From Kribbella sp. NBC_00382 (GTDB lineage: Bacteria; Actinomycetota; Actinomycetes; Propionibacteriales; Kribbellaceae): a DNA stretch of 64,000 nucleotides. Position numbers and translations under genes: made by a program. Position 1 is the first letter of the stretch. Each line of letters opens with the position of its first letter. The notes beneath the pieces were generated by a model that saw only the letters and a program-made list of their open reading frames with translations, made no database searches and had not been told where the DNA came from. Below are positions 57,478-64,000 of the stretch, piece after piece. Location: assembly GCF_036067295.1 (NCBI RefSeq), contig NZ_CP107954.1, forward strand, positions 2,232,001 through 2,296,000, given 5' to 3'.

Positions 57478-58280
57478 CAGCGGTCCCCGGCGGCCTGCTT
57501 CGGGGATTCGGCTCGGTCTCGGGCTCGGGCGGCGATTTTGCGCATTTGGCGGTCGTACAGGGGGCGGGCGAAGCGTTTGGTGCGCCAGGCCAGCAGGGCT
57601 GGGCGGTCGGGGATGATGAGGAACTGGTGTTTCTTGATGCCGGCGATGACGTTGGCGGCGATCTCGTCGGCGGTCCGCGGCGACTTCTCGATCAGCTTGC
57701 GGGCGGTGGCGCGCATCTCGAGGTCTTCGCCCTGGATCGAGTCGCCGAGGTTGGTACGGAAGAAGGACGGGCAGACGACCGAGACGGTCACGCCGTACGG
57801 GTGCAGTTCGTGCGAGAGCGTCTCCGAGAGCGCGACGACGCCGGCCTTCACCGTGTTGTACGAGCTCATCATCGGCGGATGCACCAGCCCGGCTGCCGAC
57901 GCGGTGTTGACGATGTGCCCCGAGCGCTGCCGCTTGAAGAGTGGCGTGAACGCGCGGCAACCACGCACGACACCCATCAGGTTGATGTCGACGACGCGGT
58001 CCCACTCGTCCAGCGACTCGACGTCGATCCGGCCGCCGGTCGCGATCCCGGCGTTGTTCACCAGGATGTCGAGGCCGCCCCAGTTCTCCTCACACCAGGC
58101 GACCGCCTTGTCCCAGTCACCCGCATCGCGCACATTCAACTGCCGGTACTCCGCGCCGGCCGGCGGCGTCGACTCCGCCGCCACGTCGGTACTGAGCACT
58201 TGGTGGCCTTCAGCAACGAACCGGGCAACGAGCGCCGCCCCGAGTCCACTGGCGCCACCGGTGACGAGAACCCTGCTCAT
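57477..58280 (-). CDS. Short-chain dehydrogenase/reductase
   Basis: This 267-residue classical SDR starts at ATG 58280, where RVLVTGGASGLGAAL gives the NAD(P)-binding TGGASGLG, followed by NNAGIA, the catalytic Ser in VNTASAAGLV and the YNTVK (YxxxK) motif. The C-terminus is basic. It overlaps the acyl-CoA dehydrogenase stop by ATGA and the kinase start by one base, so it is coupled on both sides. It probably oxidises a hydroxyacyl or keto intermediate in the same pathway. Confidence 0.9.
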   Translation of the reverse strand: MSRVLVTGGASGLGAALVARFVAEGHQVLSTDVAAESTPPAGAEYRQLNVRDAGDWDKAVAWCEENWGGLDILVNNAGIATGGRIDVESLDEWDRVVDINLMGVVRGCRAFTPLFKRQRSGHIVNTASAAGLVHPPMMSSYNTVKAGVVALSETLSHELHPYGVTVSVVCPSFFRTNLGDSIQGEDLEMRATARKLIEKSPRTADEIAANVIAGIKKHQFLIIPDRPALLAWRTKRFARPLYDRQMRKIAARARDRAESPKQAAGDR

Positions 58281-59506
58281 TCGGACTCCTTGTACTTCGC
58301 CAGCTCGATCTTCGCGACCACTCCACGATGCACCTCGTCCGGCCCGTCGGCCAGCCGCAGTGCTCGCGCACTCGTCCATGCACCCGCCAGCGGGAAGTCG
58401 TCGGACAGCCCGCCACCACCGTGCAACTGGATCGCCATGTCGATCACGTCCTGCGCCATCCGCGGTACCGCGACCTTGATCTGGCTGACCTCGCTCAACG
58501 CACCGGCCAGGCCCTTGGTGTCCAGCAGGTACGCCGTCTGCAGCACGAGCAGCCGCGCCTGGTTGATCGCGATCCGCGCGTCGGCGATCCGCTCGCGGTT
58601 GCCACCGAGGTTGACCAGCGGCTTACCGAACGCGGTCCGGCTGGTCCCGCGCAGGATGGCGAGCTCGAGCGCCTTCTCCGCAAGGCCGATCAGCCGCATG
58701 CAGTGGTGTACGCGTCCCGGACCGAGTCGTCCTTGGGCGATCTCGAACGCGCGACCGGGACCGACCAGGATGTTTTCCACGGGCACCCGCACGTCGGTGA
58801 AGGAGACCTCGCCGTGGCCGTGCGGTTCGTCGTACCGGCTCATGGCGGGGAGCAGGCGCTCGACCTTCACGCCGCGGGCGTCTCGCGGTACCAGGACCAT
58901 CGTGTGGCGGGCGTACCGGTGGGCGTCGGGGTCGGTGAGGCCCATGAAGATGAGCAGGTCGCAGTCCGGGTGGCCGACGCCTGTACTCCACCACTTGCGG
59001 CCGTTGATGACGACCTGGTCGCCGTCGACGATCGCGGTGGCTTCCATGTTGGTCGCGTCGGAGGAGGCGACATCGGGCTCGGTCATGCAGAACGCGGACC
59101 GGATCGTGCCGTCCAGCAACGGCTCCAGCCACTGCTGCCTCTGCTCGGCGCTGCCGTAGCGGAGCAGCACCTCCATGTTGCCGGTGTCCGGGGCGTTGCA
59201 GTTGAACACGTACGGCGCGATGAACGAGCGGCCGGTCAACTCCGCGATCGGCGCGTAGTCGAGGTTGCTCAGCCCTTCGCCGTACTGCTCGTTGCCGGGC
59301 TCGGCGGGTGGCAGGAACAGGTTCCACAGACCCTGCTTGCGGGCCTTCGCCTGCAACTCCTTGAACGCGGGCAACGGCTCCCACGGATCACTGGCGGCCT
59401 TGGTCGCGGCATGCAGCTCGGCCTCGACCGGCTCGATCTCGGTCCGGATGAACCCGTCGACCTGCCCGATCAACTCCTGCGCCCTCACGGACGGTTCGAA
59501 CCCCAT
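58277..59506 (-). CDS. Acyl-CoA dehydrogenase (ACAD10/11-like)
   Basis: This 409-residue flavoenzyme starts at ATG 59506 behind GGAGAC. It has the three ACAD domains: a helical start (VRAQELIGQVDGFIRTEI), the FAD/substrate middle (AFCMTEPDVASSDATNMEA, INGRKWWSTG) and the C-terminal helical domain (LILRGT-like LAILRGTSRTAFGKPL, IQLHGGGGLSDDFPLA). Sequence and context place it with the ACAD10/11 and LvaC type, which handle 4-phosphohydroxyacyl-CoA in relatives. It is the first gene of the six-gene operon and is divergent from the TetR gene, with the operator dyad between them. Confidence 0.92.
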   Translation of the reverse strand: MGFEPSVRAQELIGQVDGFIRTEIEPVEAELHAATKAASDPWEPLPAFKELQAKARKQGLWNLFLPPAEPGNEQYGEGLSNLDYAPIAELTGRSFIAPYVFNCNAPDTGNMEVLLRYGSAEQRQQWLEPLLDGTIRSAFCMTEPDVASSDATNMEATAIVDGDQVVINGRKWWSTGVGHPDCDLLIFMGLTDPDAHRYARHTMVLVPRDARGVKVERLLPAMSRYDEPHGHGEVSFTDVRVPVENILVGPGRAFEIAQGRLGPGRVHHCMRLIGLAEKALELAILRGTSRTAFGKPLVNLGGNRERIADARIAINQARLLVLQTAYLLDTKGLAGALSEVSQIKVAVPRMAQDVIDMAIQLHGGGGLSDDFPLAGAWTSARALRLADGPDEVHRGVVAKIELAKYKESE

Positions 59507-59547
59507 CACGTCTCCTCGCTCGGCTTCCTTGACGGTAGCGCACTTAC

Positions 59548-59560
59548 TGAGCAATGCTCA
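59548..59560. promoter_or_regulatory. TetR-type operator between acyl-CoA dehydrogenase and TetR genes
   Basis: TGAGCAATGCTCA is a perfect 6-bp-arm dyad with one central base. It contains the first ATG of the TetR gene. A rightward promoter TTGACG (59529-59534), 17 bp, CAATGC (59552-59557) and a leftward TTGAGC/TACCGT pair both overlap it, so the TetR protein could repress both sides. Confidence 0.65.
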
Positions 59561-60336
59561 ATAGCGTGAATACGCCGAAAGCCCCGCGAGCCGCCGCGCA
59601 GGCGGTGCCGGACGCAGCGGCTGAGGCGGACGGCACAGCGACAGCGACGCCCACGGTGGGTAACGGCGAAACGCCGGTGGTGGCCGCGGTGGGTGACGAG
59701 ACGCCGGTGGCGCCTGCGGTGGGTGGCGAGACGTCGGTGGTACCGGGTGGGCGGCGGAAGCGGCTGACTGCGGAGGATCGGCGGAAGCAGTTGGTCGGTA
59801 TCGGGCTGATGATGCTGCGCACCCAGCCGATCCACGAGCTCTCGATCGACGCGGTCGCGGCCGAGGCGGGGATCTCGCGCGGGCTGCTGTTCCACTACTT
59901 CCCGACCAAGCGCGACTTCTACGTCGAGGTGATGAGCGCTGCCGGCCGCCGCCTGCTCCGCGTCACCAAGCCAGACCCGGCCCTGCCGCTCGACGAGCAG
60001 CTCCGCCAGATGCTCTTGTCGTTCGTAGCCTTCGTCACCCGCCGCCGCGACTCCTACATCTCCTTCGTCCGCGGCGCCGCCGGCGGCGACAACTTCGTCG
60101 TCGAGGTCTACGCCGCAACCCGGGCCGGCCTCACCACCCGAGTCCTCACCCTCCTCGACCACCCCGACGCGACGGAACCCGCCTCCCCGATCCGCCTCAC
60201 CGTCCACGCCTGGCTCGCCTACGTAGAAGACCTAACCATCGAATGGTCCGGCCTCCCCGACCCCGACCGCCCCACCACCCCAGACGAGCTGGTCACCCAC
60301 TTCATCACCGCTCTACAGGCGCTCCGCTCGCTCTGA
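59554..60336 (+). CDS. TetR-family regulator with a repetitive N-terminal extension
   Basis: The longest frame starts at ATG 59554 (260 residues). GTG 59566 (VNTPKAP) is attractive because the ATG lies inside the operator dyad and the predicted transcript would begin near 59565, giving a leaderless message. Residues about 34-65 are three VGxxETPV-type repeats. The HTH follows near residue 95: HELSIDAVAAEAGISRGLLFHYF, then a TetR_C-like ligand domain. It is divergent from the acyl-CoA operon and probably represses it in response to an acyl-CoA or hydroxy acid. Confidence 0.9.
   Translation: MLNSVNTPKAPRAAAQAVPDAAAEADGTATATPTVGNGETPVVAAVGDETPVAPAVGGETSVVPGGRRKRLTAEDRRKQLVGIGLMMLRTQPIHELSIDAVAAEAGISRGLLFHYFPTKRDFYVEVMSAAGRRLLRVTKPDPALPLDEQLRQMLLSFVAFVTRRRDSYISFVRGAAGGDNFVVEVYAATRAGLTTRVLTLLDHPDATEPASPIRLTVHAWLAYVEDLTIEWSGLPDPDRPTTPDELVTHFITALQALRSL
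59656..59748. repeat. Tandem 30-33-bp in-frame repeats in the TetR gene
   Basis: Three units (59656-59688, 59689-59718, 59719-59748) each begin GTGGGT and encode VG(N/D/G)-ETPV/ETSV-like peptides in the linker before the HTH. The first unit is 3 bp longer, so the frame is kept. Confidence 0.8.
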
Positions 60337-60354
60337 CCTCCCACAAGTGGCGGG

Positions 60355-60423
60355 CTTGAACACCCAGTGGTGACCTTGAACAAGTTATTTCGTGTCCGAG
60401 GCCACCGTTTGGTGTTCAAGGTC
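60355..60423. repeat. Inverted and direct copies of a CTTGAACA element between convergent genes
   Basis: GACCTTGAACA (60372-60382) and TGTTCAAGGTC (60413-60423) are perfect 11-bp arms with a 30-nt loop. CTTGAACACC (60355-60364) is also the reverse complement of 60411-60420, so two foldings compete. The site lies between the TetR and LacI stops and may be a two-way terminator or a chromosomal repeat. Confidence 0.6.
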
Positions 60424-60436
60424 GCGGCTTCTTGCG

Positions 60437-61447
60437 CTAGCGGGGTGGGGCGGTCGAGTCTCGTACTACTAGCTCGGTGGCTAGTTCTACATGGAGGGCT
60501 TCTAGTTCGTGGCGGTCCAGGAGGCGGATGAGGAGGCTTACTGCCATTCGGCCCATCTCCTGGAGGGGTTGGCGGACGGTGGTGAGGCTTGGCGTGGTGG
60601 AGCGGCTGATGTCGATGTCGTCGAAGCCGGCGATTGAGAGGTCGGTGGGGACGGAGACGCCTCGGATGGTGGCGGCTTGGAGGGCGCCTACTGCTGCTTT
60701 GTCGTTGAAGGCGATCAAGGCGGTGGGGCGGTCGGGGAGGTCCAGGAGTTGGCCGGCGGCTCGGTAGCCGTGCTCGGTGGTGGGTTGGATCGGGCGTACC
60801 AGCGACGGGTCGGGGAGGATGCCTGCGTCGGCTAGGGCGGCTGCGTGGCCGCTGAGGCGGGCGTCGGAGGCCAGCCATTCGCTGGGGCCGCCGATGACGC
60901 CGATCCGGGTGTGGCCCAGGCCCACCAGGTGGGCGGTGACCTGCCGCGCGCCGGCGAAATGGGCTGCGGAGACGGCTGCGATGTCGCGCGGCAGCGGAGT
61001 ACGGGGGTCGACGACGACGAACGGGAAGCGGCGGGCGCGGAGCTGGATCAGCTCGTCGCTCGTCTCCGGCGGCAGGATCAGGATCGCCCCGGCGAGGTCG
61101 CGTTGCGCGGGCAGCTTGGTGAGGACCTGGTCGTGCTGAGTCGCCTCGCCCGCGTTGAGGACCAGCCGACGCCCATGCCGATCGAGCGTCTCCGCGATCG
61201 ACGAGACGATCAGTCCGAAGTAGTCCGTCAGCACATACGGACACCGCAGATACACCGCCCCTCCGACCGGCTTCGGCGACCCACCGCGCGGATTAGGCGC
61301 CCGTACGCCGAGCCGCTCGACCACCCGCTCGACCAGCTCACGGGTCTCGGGCGCGACGTTCCCCTGCTGGTTGAGCACGCGCGAAACCGTCGCGATCGAG
61401 ACGCCGGTCTCCGCCGCGACGTCCCGGACAGTCGCCCTACCCGGCAT
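60437..61447 (-). CDS. LacI-family regulator
   Basis: This 336-residue protein starts at ATG 61447. The N-terminal HTH is TVRDVAAETGVSIATVSRVLN, followed by a hinge (VAPETRELVERVVERLGVRA) and a periplasmic-binding-protein-like sensor (LAGAILILPPETSDELIQL, LGHTRIGVIGGPSEW, SLSIAGFDDIDIS-type end). It is divergent from the secreted GH30 enzyme and should repress it and itself. Two identical 14-bp sites exactly 100 bp apart lie at both ends of the gap. The inducer is probably a sugar released by the enzyme. Confidence 0.92.
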   Translation of the reverse strand: MPGRATVRDVAAETGVSIATVSRVLNQQGNVAPETRELVERVVERLGVRAPNPRGGSPKPVGGAVYLRCPYVLTDYFGLIVSSIAETLDRHGRRLVLNAGEATQHDQVLTKLPAQRDLAGAILILPPETSDELIQLRARRFPFVVVDPRTPLPRDIAAVSAAHFAGARQVTAHLVGLGHTRIGVIGGPSEWLASDARLSGHAAALADAGILPDPSLVRPIQPTTEHGYRAAGQLLDLPDRPTALIAFNDKAAVGALQAATIRGVSVPTDLSIAGFDDIDISRSTTPSLTTVRQPLQEMGRMAVSLLIRLLDRHELEALHVELATELVVRDSTAPPR

Positions 61448-61558
61448 TTGTTACATCGCCTTGTTTCACACTCAGGACGATAGCCGATCTTGACAGCCTC
61501 CGCCTGCCGTCGTTTGCTGAGGCGCAGATGTTGCGTTCTTGTTTCATTTGTTACATCG
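61445..61558. promoter_or_regulatory. Two identical 14-bp sites 100 bp apart between LacI and GH30 genes
   Basis: CATTTGTTACATCG occurs at 61445-61458 (overlapping the LacI start) and again at 61545-61558, exactly 100 bp apart. Each is next to a TTGTTTCA element (61461-61468 and 61539-61546). The arrangement suggests two LacI-protein sites able to loop the divergent promoter region. Confidence 0.6.
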
Positions 61559-61578
61559 GGGTTGACCTGAGGAGAACG

Positions 61579-63513
61579 ATGAAGAGACCTGCGATCGGCG
61601 CCGTCGTGGCCGGCTCCGCCCTACTACTCAGCGGGCTGTCCGCCGGTGCCCAGGCGGTCGAGCTGCCCGCCGCTCAGAACAGCACCACGAAGAGCACCAC
61701 CAAGGCGAGCGTTTGGGTCACCACCCCCGACCGCGCCGAACTGATGCACCAGCGTCCCGACGTAGCCTTCGGCAAAGGGCAGAGCACGCAGACGACCATC
61801 ACGGTCGACCCCGCGACGAAGTACCAGACGATGGACGGCTTCGGCGCCTCGATCACCGACTCGTCGGCAGCGGTGCTTTACCGCCTGACCCCGGCCGTGC
61901 GCGACCAGACGATGCGGTCGCTGTTCGATCGCAACCAGGGCATCGGCGTGAGCTTCCTGCGTCAGGTGGTCGGCTCCTCCGACTTCACCGCGGCGCCACA
62001 GCACTACACCTACGACGACGTACCGGCCGGGCAGACCGACTTCGCGCTGCGGAACTTCAGCATCGCCCATGACCAGACGCAGATCCTGCCGCTACTCCGC
62101 CGGGCCAAGCAGCTCAACCCCTCGCTCAAGGTGATGGCGACACCGTGGAGCCCGCCGGCCTGGATGAAGACCGGCGACTCCCTGGTCGGTGGCCGGCTCA
62201 AGGACGACCCCAAGATCTACAACGCCTACGCGCGCTATCTGGTGAAGTTCGTGAAGGCGTACGAGGCGGCCGGCGTACCGGTGGACTTCATCTCGGTGCA
62301 GAACGAGCCGCAGAACCGCAAGCCGAGCGGCTACCCCGGCACGGACATGCCGGTCCGCCAGGAGGCCGCGGTGATCGAGCAACTCGGCCCCCTGCTCCGT
62401 GCGTACAGCCCGCGGACCAAGATCCTCGGCTACGACCACAACTGGACGACTCACCCCGGCGACGTCAACAGCACCCCGCCCGGTGAGGACCCGGAGACCG
62501 ACTACCCGTACCAGTTGCTCGACAGCCCGGCCGGCAAGTGGCTGGCCGGTACGGCGTACCACTGCTACTCCGGCAACCCGAGCGACCAGAGCAACCTCCA
62601 GAAGGCCTTCCCGAAGAAGGGAATCTGGTTCACCGAGTGCTCCGGCTCGCACGGCGCGAGCGACACTCCGCCGCAGATCTTCCGCGGCACGCTGACCTGG
62701 CACGCCCGCACGCTGATGCTCGGTACGACCCGCAACTGGGCCAAGTCGGTCGTCAACTGGAACATCGCGCTGGACGACAAGGGTGGCCCGTACAACGGTG
62801 GTTGTACCACCTGCACCGGACTCGTCACCGTGCAGCCGGACGGCAGCGTCACCACCGACGCCGAGTACTACACGATCGGACACCTGTCGAAGTTCGTCCG
62901 CACCGGCGCGGTACGGATCGCCAGTACGTCGTACGGGACGACCGGCTGGAACGGGCAGCTCATGTCGTCGGCCTTCCGCAACCCGGACGGCTCGACCGCG
63001 TTGGTCGTGCACAACGAGAACGACGACCCGCGGACCTTCGCGGTCGCAGTCGGCGACGAATCCTTCGAGTACACGCTGCCGGGTGGCGCCATCGGCACCT
63101 TCGTCTGGCAGCGCTCGCCCAAGACGCTGACCCCGGTGTCGCTGGCGGGCGCGACGGCTAGCGCGGTACCGGCTGCCGATGCGGCGCTCGCGTTCGACGC
63201 CGACGGTTCCACTGTCTGGCAGTCGAAGGCGGCGCAGGCTGCTGGCCAGTACGTGCAGGTGGATCTCGGTACGGCGAAGCAGTTCCGACGGGTCGCGATC
63301 GACACCGGCGGCAACCTCGGCGACTTCGCCCAGGCCTGGCAGGTGTCGACCAGCTTCGACGGCACCACCTGGCGACCACTGGCGACTGGCACCAGTAACG
63401 GCCAGCTCACCAACGTCGACGTGAAGCCGACGCGGGCCCGCTACGTCCGGATCACGAACACCGGCACCAGCGACCACTGGTGGAGTCTCGCCGACGTGCG
63501 CCTCTACAACTAG
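61579..63513 (+). CDS. Secreted GH30 beta-glycosidase with C-terminal CBM32/F5-8C domain
   Basis: This 644-residue protein starts at ATG 61579 behind GAGGAG. A Sec signal peptide ends near residue 27. The GH30 domain has QTMDGFGASITDSSA (start of the barrel), MATPWSPPAWMKT, FISVQNEPQ with the acid/base Glu, and GIWFTECSGSHG with the nucleophile Glu. A beta-sandwich side domain follows to about residue 510. The last 130 residues form a discoidin-like CBM (QYVQVDLGTAKQFRRVAIDTGG, WSLADVRLYN). It probably acts on beta-glucan, glucosylceramide-like or beta-1,6-linked substrates outside the cell. It is under the divergent LacI regulator. Confidence 0.93.
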   Translation: MKRPAIGAVVAGSALLLSGLSAGAQAVELPAAQNSTTKSTTKASVWVTTPDRAELMHQRPDVAFGKGQSTQTTITVDPATKYQTMDGFGASITDSSAAVLYRLTPAVRDQTMRSLFDRNQGIGVSFLRQVVGSSDFTAAPQHYTYDDVPAGQTDFALRNFSIAHDQTQILPLLRRAKQLNPSLKVMATPWSPPAWMKTGDSLVGGRLKDDPKIYNAYARYLVKFVKAYEAAGVPVDFISVQNEPQNRKPSGYPGTDMPVRQEAAVIEQLGPLLRAYSPRTKILGYDHNWTTHPGDVNSTPPGEDPETDYPYQLLDSPAGKWLAGTAYHCYSGNPSDQSNLQKAFPKKGIWFTECSGSHGASDTPPQIFRGTLTWHARTLMLGTTRNWAKSVVNWNIALDDKGGPYNGGCTTCTGLVTVQPDGSVTTDAEYYTIGHLSKFVRTGAVRIASTSYGTTGWNGQLMSSAFRNPDGSTALVVHNENDDPRTFAVAVGDESFEYTLPGGAIGTFVWQRSPKTLTPVSLAGATASAVPAADAALAFDADGSTVWQSKAAQAAGQYVQVDLGTAKQFRRVAIDTGGNLGDFAQAWQVSTSFDGTTWRPLATGTSNGQLTNVDVKPTRARYVRITNTGTSDHWWSLADVRLYN

Positions 63514-63558
63514 ACCACCCCGATACTGAAGCCCTCCTGCGCCACAGAGCAGGAGGGC

Positions 63559-63957
63559 TCAGTGTCTGCGAGACGTGATCCGCAGGTAGTACCCGTCAGG
63601 GTCGTGCAGGCGAAAGTCCCGGAGCCCCCACGGCTGCGTCTGCAGTCCGGCCGCGATCGGCCAACCGGTCTCCTGAACGCGAGCGAGCTCCGCTTCCAGG
63701 TCGTCCACTTCGAGCACGATCTCCGTCCCCCGGGGCGTGTGCCGGGTCGCCGGGTCGATCGCGGCGTCCCCGGCACCGATCCCGATCCGGGCGCTGCCGC
63801 GACCCATCCACAGGTACTGCGCCGGGCCGTCAGCCGGCTGCCGGGACAGTTCGTCGAAGGCCATCACTCGCCGGTAGAACTCACCCGATGCCTCGACGTC
63901 CGCCACGAAGACCTCGATCCGCAAACTCATCACCATGACGGCATCCTCGAACTTCAT
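63559..63957 (-). CDS. VOC-superfamily (glyoxalase-like) protein
   Basis: This protein has up to 132 residues. Starts at 63957, 63936 and 63930 are possible; 63957 may be coupled to an upstream frame through ATGA, while 63936 has GAGGA at normal SD distance. The VOC fold begins RIEVFVADVEASGEFYRRVMAFDE, continues RIGIGAGDAAI and ends LQTQPWGLRDFRLHDPDGYYLRI. It is too short for two modules and so works as a dimer. Substrates range from glyoxalase to antibiotics, so no function is given. It ends 45 bp after the GH30 stop on the opposite strand. Confidence 0.82.
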   Translation of the reverse strand: MKFEDAVMVMSLRIEVFVADVEASGEFYRRVMAFDELSRQPADGPAQYLWMGRGSARIGIGAGDAAIDPATRHTPRGTEIVLEVDDLEAELARVQETGWPIAAGLQTQPWGLRDFRLHDPDGYYLRITSRRH

Positions 63958-64000
63958 GCTTTGTTGAGGTCAAGGTGGCCGGTGATCCAGGTTGCCACCG
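63954..64000 (-). CDS. Possible C-terminal end of a gene entering from the right edge
   Basis: The leftward frame from the window edge encodes VATWITGHLDLNKA and ends in TGA at 63954-63956, overlapping the VOC ATG at 63957 as ATGA. This looks like a normal coupled gene end, but 14 codons are too few to identify it or to exclude chance. Confidence 0.3.
   Translation of the reverse strand, partial: VATWITGHLDLNKA

Noticed and set aside
1..64000. rRNA, tRNA or known riboswitch
   Set aside because: No cloverleaf, rRNA core or conserved riboswitch motif was seen by eye; a covariance-model scan would be needed to exclude small RNAs.

Overview
The window is high-GC actinobacterial chromosome, with GTG and ATG starts, many 1-7 bp gene overlaps and heavy GC3 bias. 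The gene content fits the Propionibacteriales and most resembles Kribbella: an ino1-PadR-class A PBP neighbourhood, an F420/LLM-type oxidoreductase, many secreted glycoside hydrolases and actinobacterial DUF families. The genus is an inference. A PBP-PadR-ino1 block of this kind lies near oriC in Streptomyces, and two intergenic DnaA-box-like 9-mers (23850, 28220) fit an ori-proximal position. I see no rRNA, tRNA, CRISPR array, insertion sequence or prophage.

Layout. 1-6.8 kb: partial TetR gene, secreted GH27 enzyme, FemAB-like transferase plus an alanine-racemase-fold protein lacking the usual catalytic Tyr, a methyltransferase behind a MerR-type promoter, and a UDP-sulfoquinovose-synthase-like gene divergent from a second methyltransferase. 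6.7-15.5 kb: surface-glycan genes (GT-C/GT2 fusion, NDP-sugar epimerase, PIG-V-type mannosyltransferase) and a large secreted GH92 mannosidase. 15.6-19.7 kb: a probable cell-wall hydrolase cassette (DUF1906 glycosidase-like protein coupled to a Tat-exported M15 peptidase, with a small Cys-rich secreted protein upstream). 19.8-25.7 kb: class A PBP, AtoE-type transporter, PadR and inositol-3-phosphate synthase. 25.7-33.3 kb: regulators, a DUF72 protein, a 50-aa protein coupled to an HExxH protein, and a PEP-synthase-like phosphotransferase carrying thirteen in-frame 30-bp repeats, divergent from a two-regulator/HAD operon.

33.3-44.2 kb: two tandem secreted metzincins, a RibD-C/DHFR-like reductase, GH75 chitosanase under a 45-bp operator, Zn-dehydrogenase plus thioesterase, alpha/beta hydrolase, acyl-ACP desaturase behind a 31-bp dyad, and a MerR gene divergent from DUF4188 and MFS genes. 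44.1-51.3 kb: a lipoprotein-adaptor-ATPase-permease (MacB-type) operon divergent from its likely two-component system; kinase sensor domain and lipoprotein share a Cys motif. 51.3-53.9 kb: small proteins, including two paralogous Pro-rich single-pass membrane proteins. 53.9-60.3 kb: a tightly packed six-gene operon (acyl-CoA dehydrogenase, SDR, APH-like kinase, histidine phosphatase, SDR, LLM oxidoreductase) divergent from a TetR gene. Its kinase plus dehydrogenase pair resembles the LvaA/LvaC and ACAD10/11 route for 4-hydroxy acids. 60.4-64 kb: LacI repressor divergent from a secreted GH30+CBM32 enzyme, then a VOC protein.

Two themes recur. Many transcription units carry recognisable operator dyads and hairpin terminators. 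At least five conserved-family proteins have in-frame repeats or low-complexity insertions at linkers or loops (AtoE, PEP-synthase-like, Zn-dehydrogenase, APH-like kinase, TetR).
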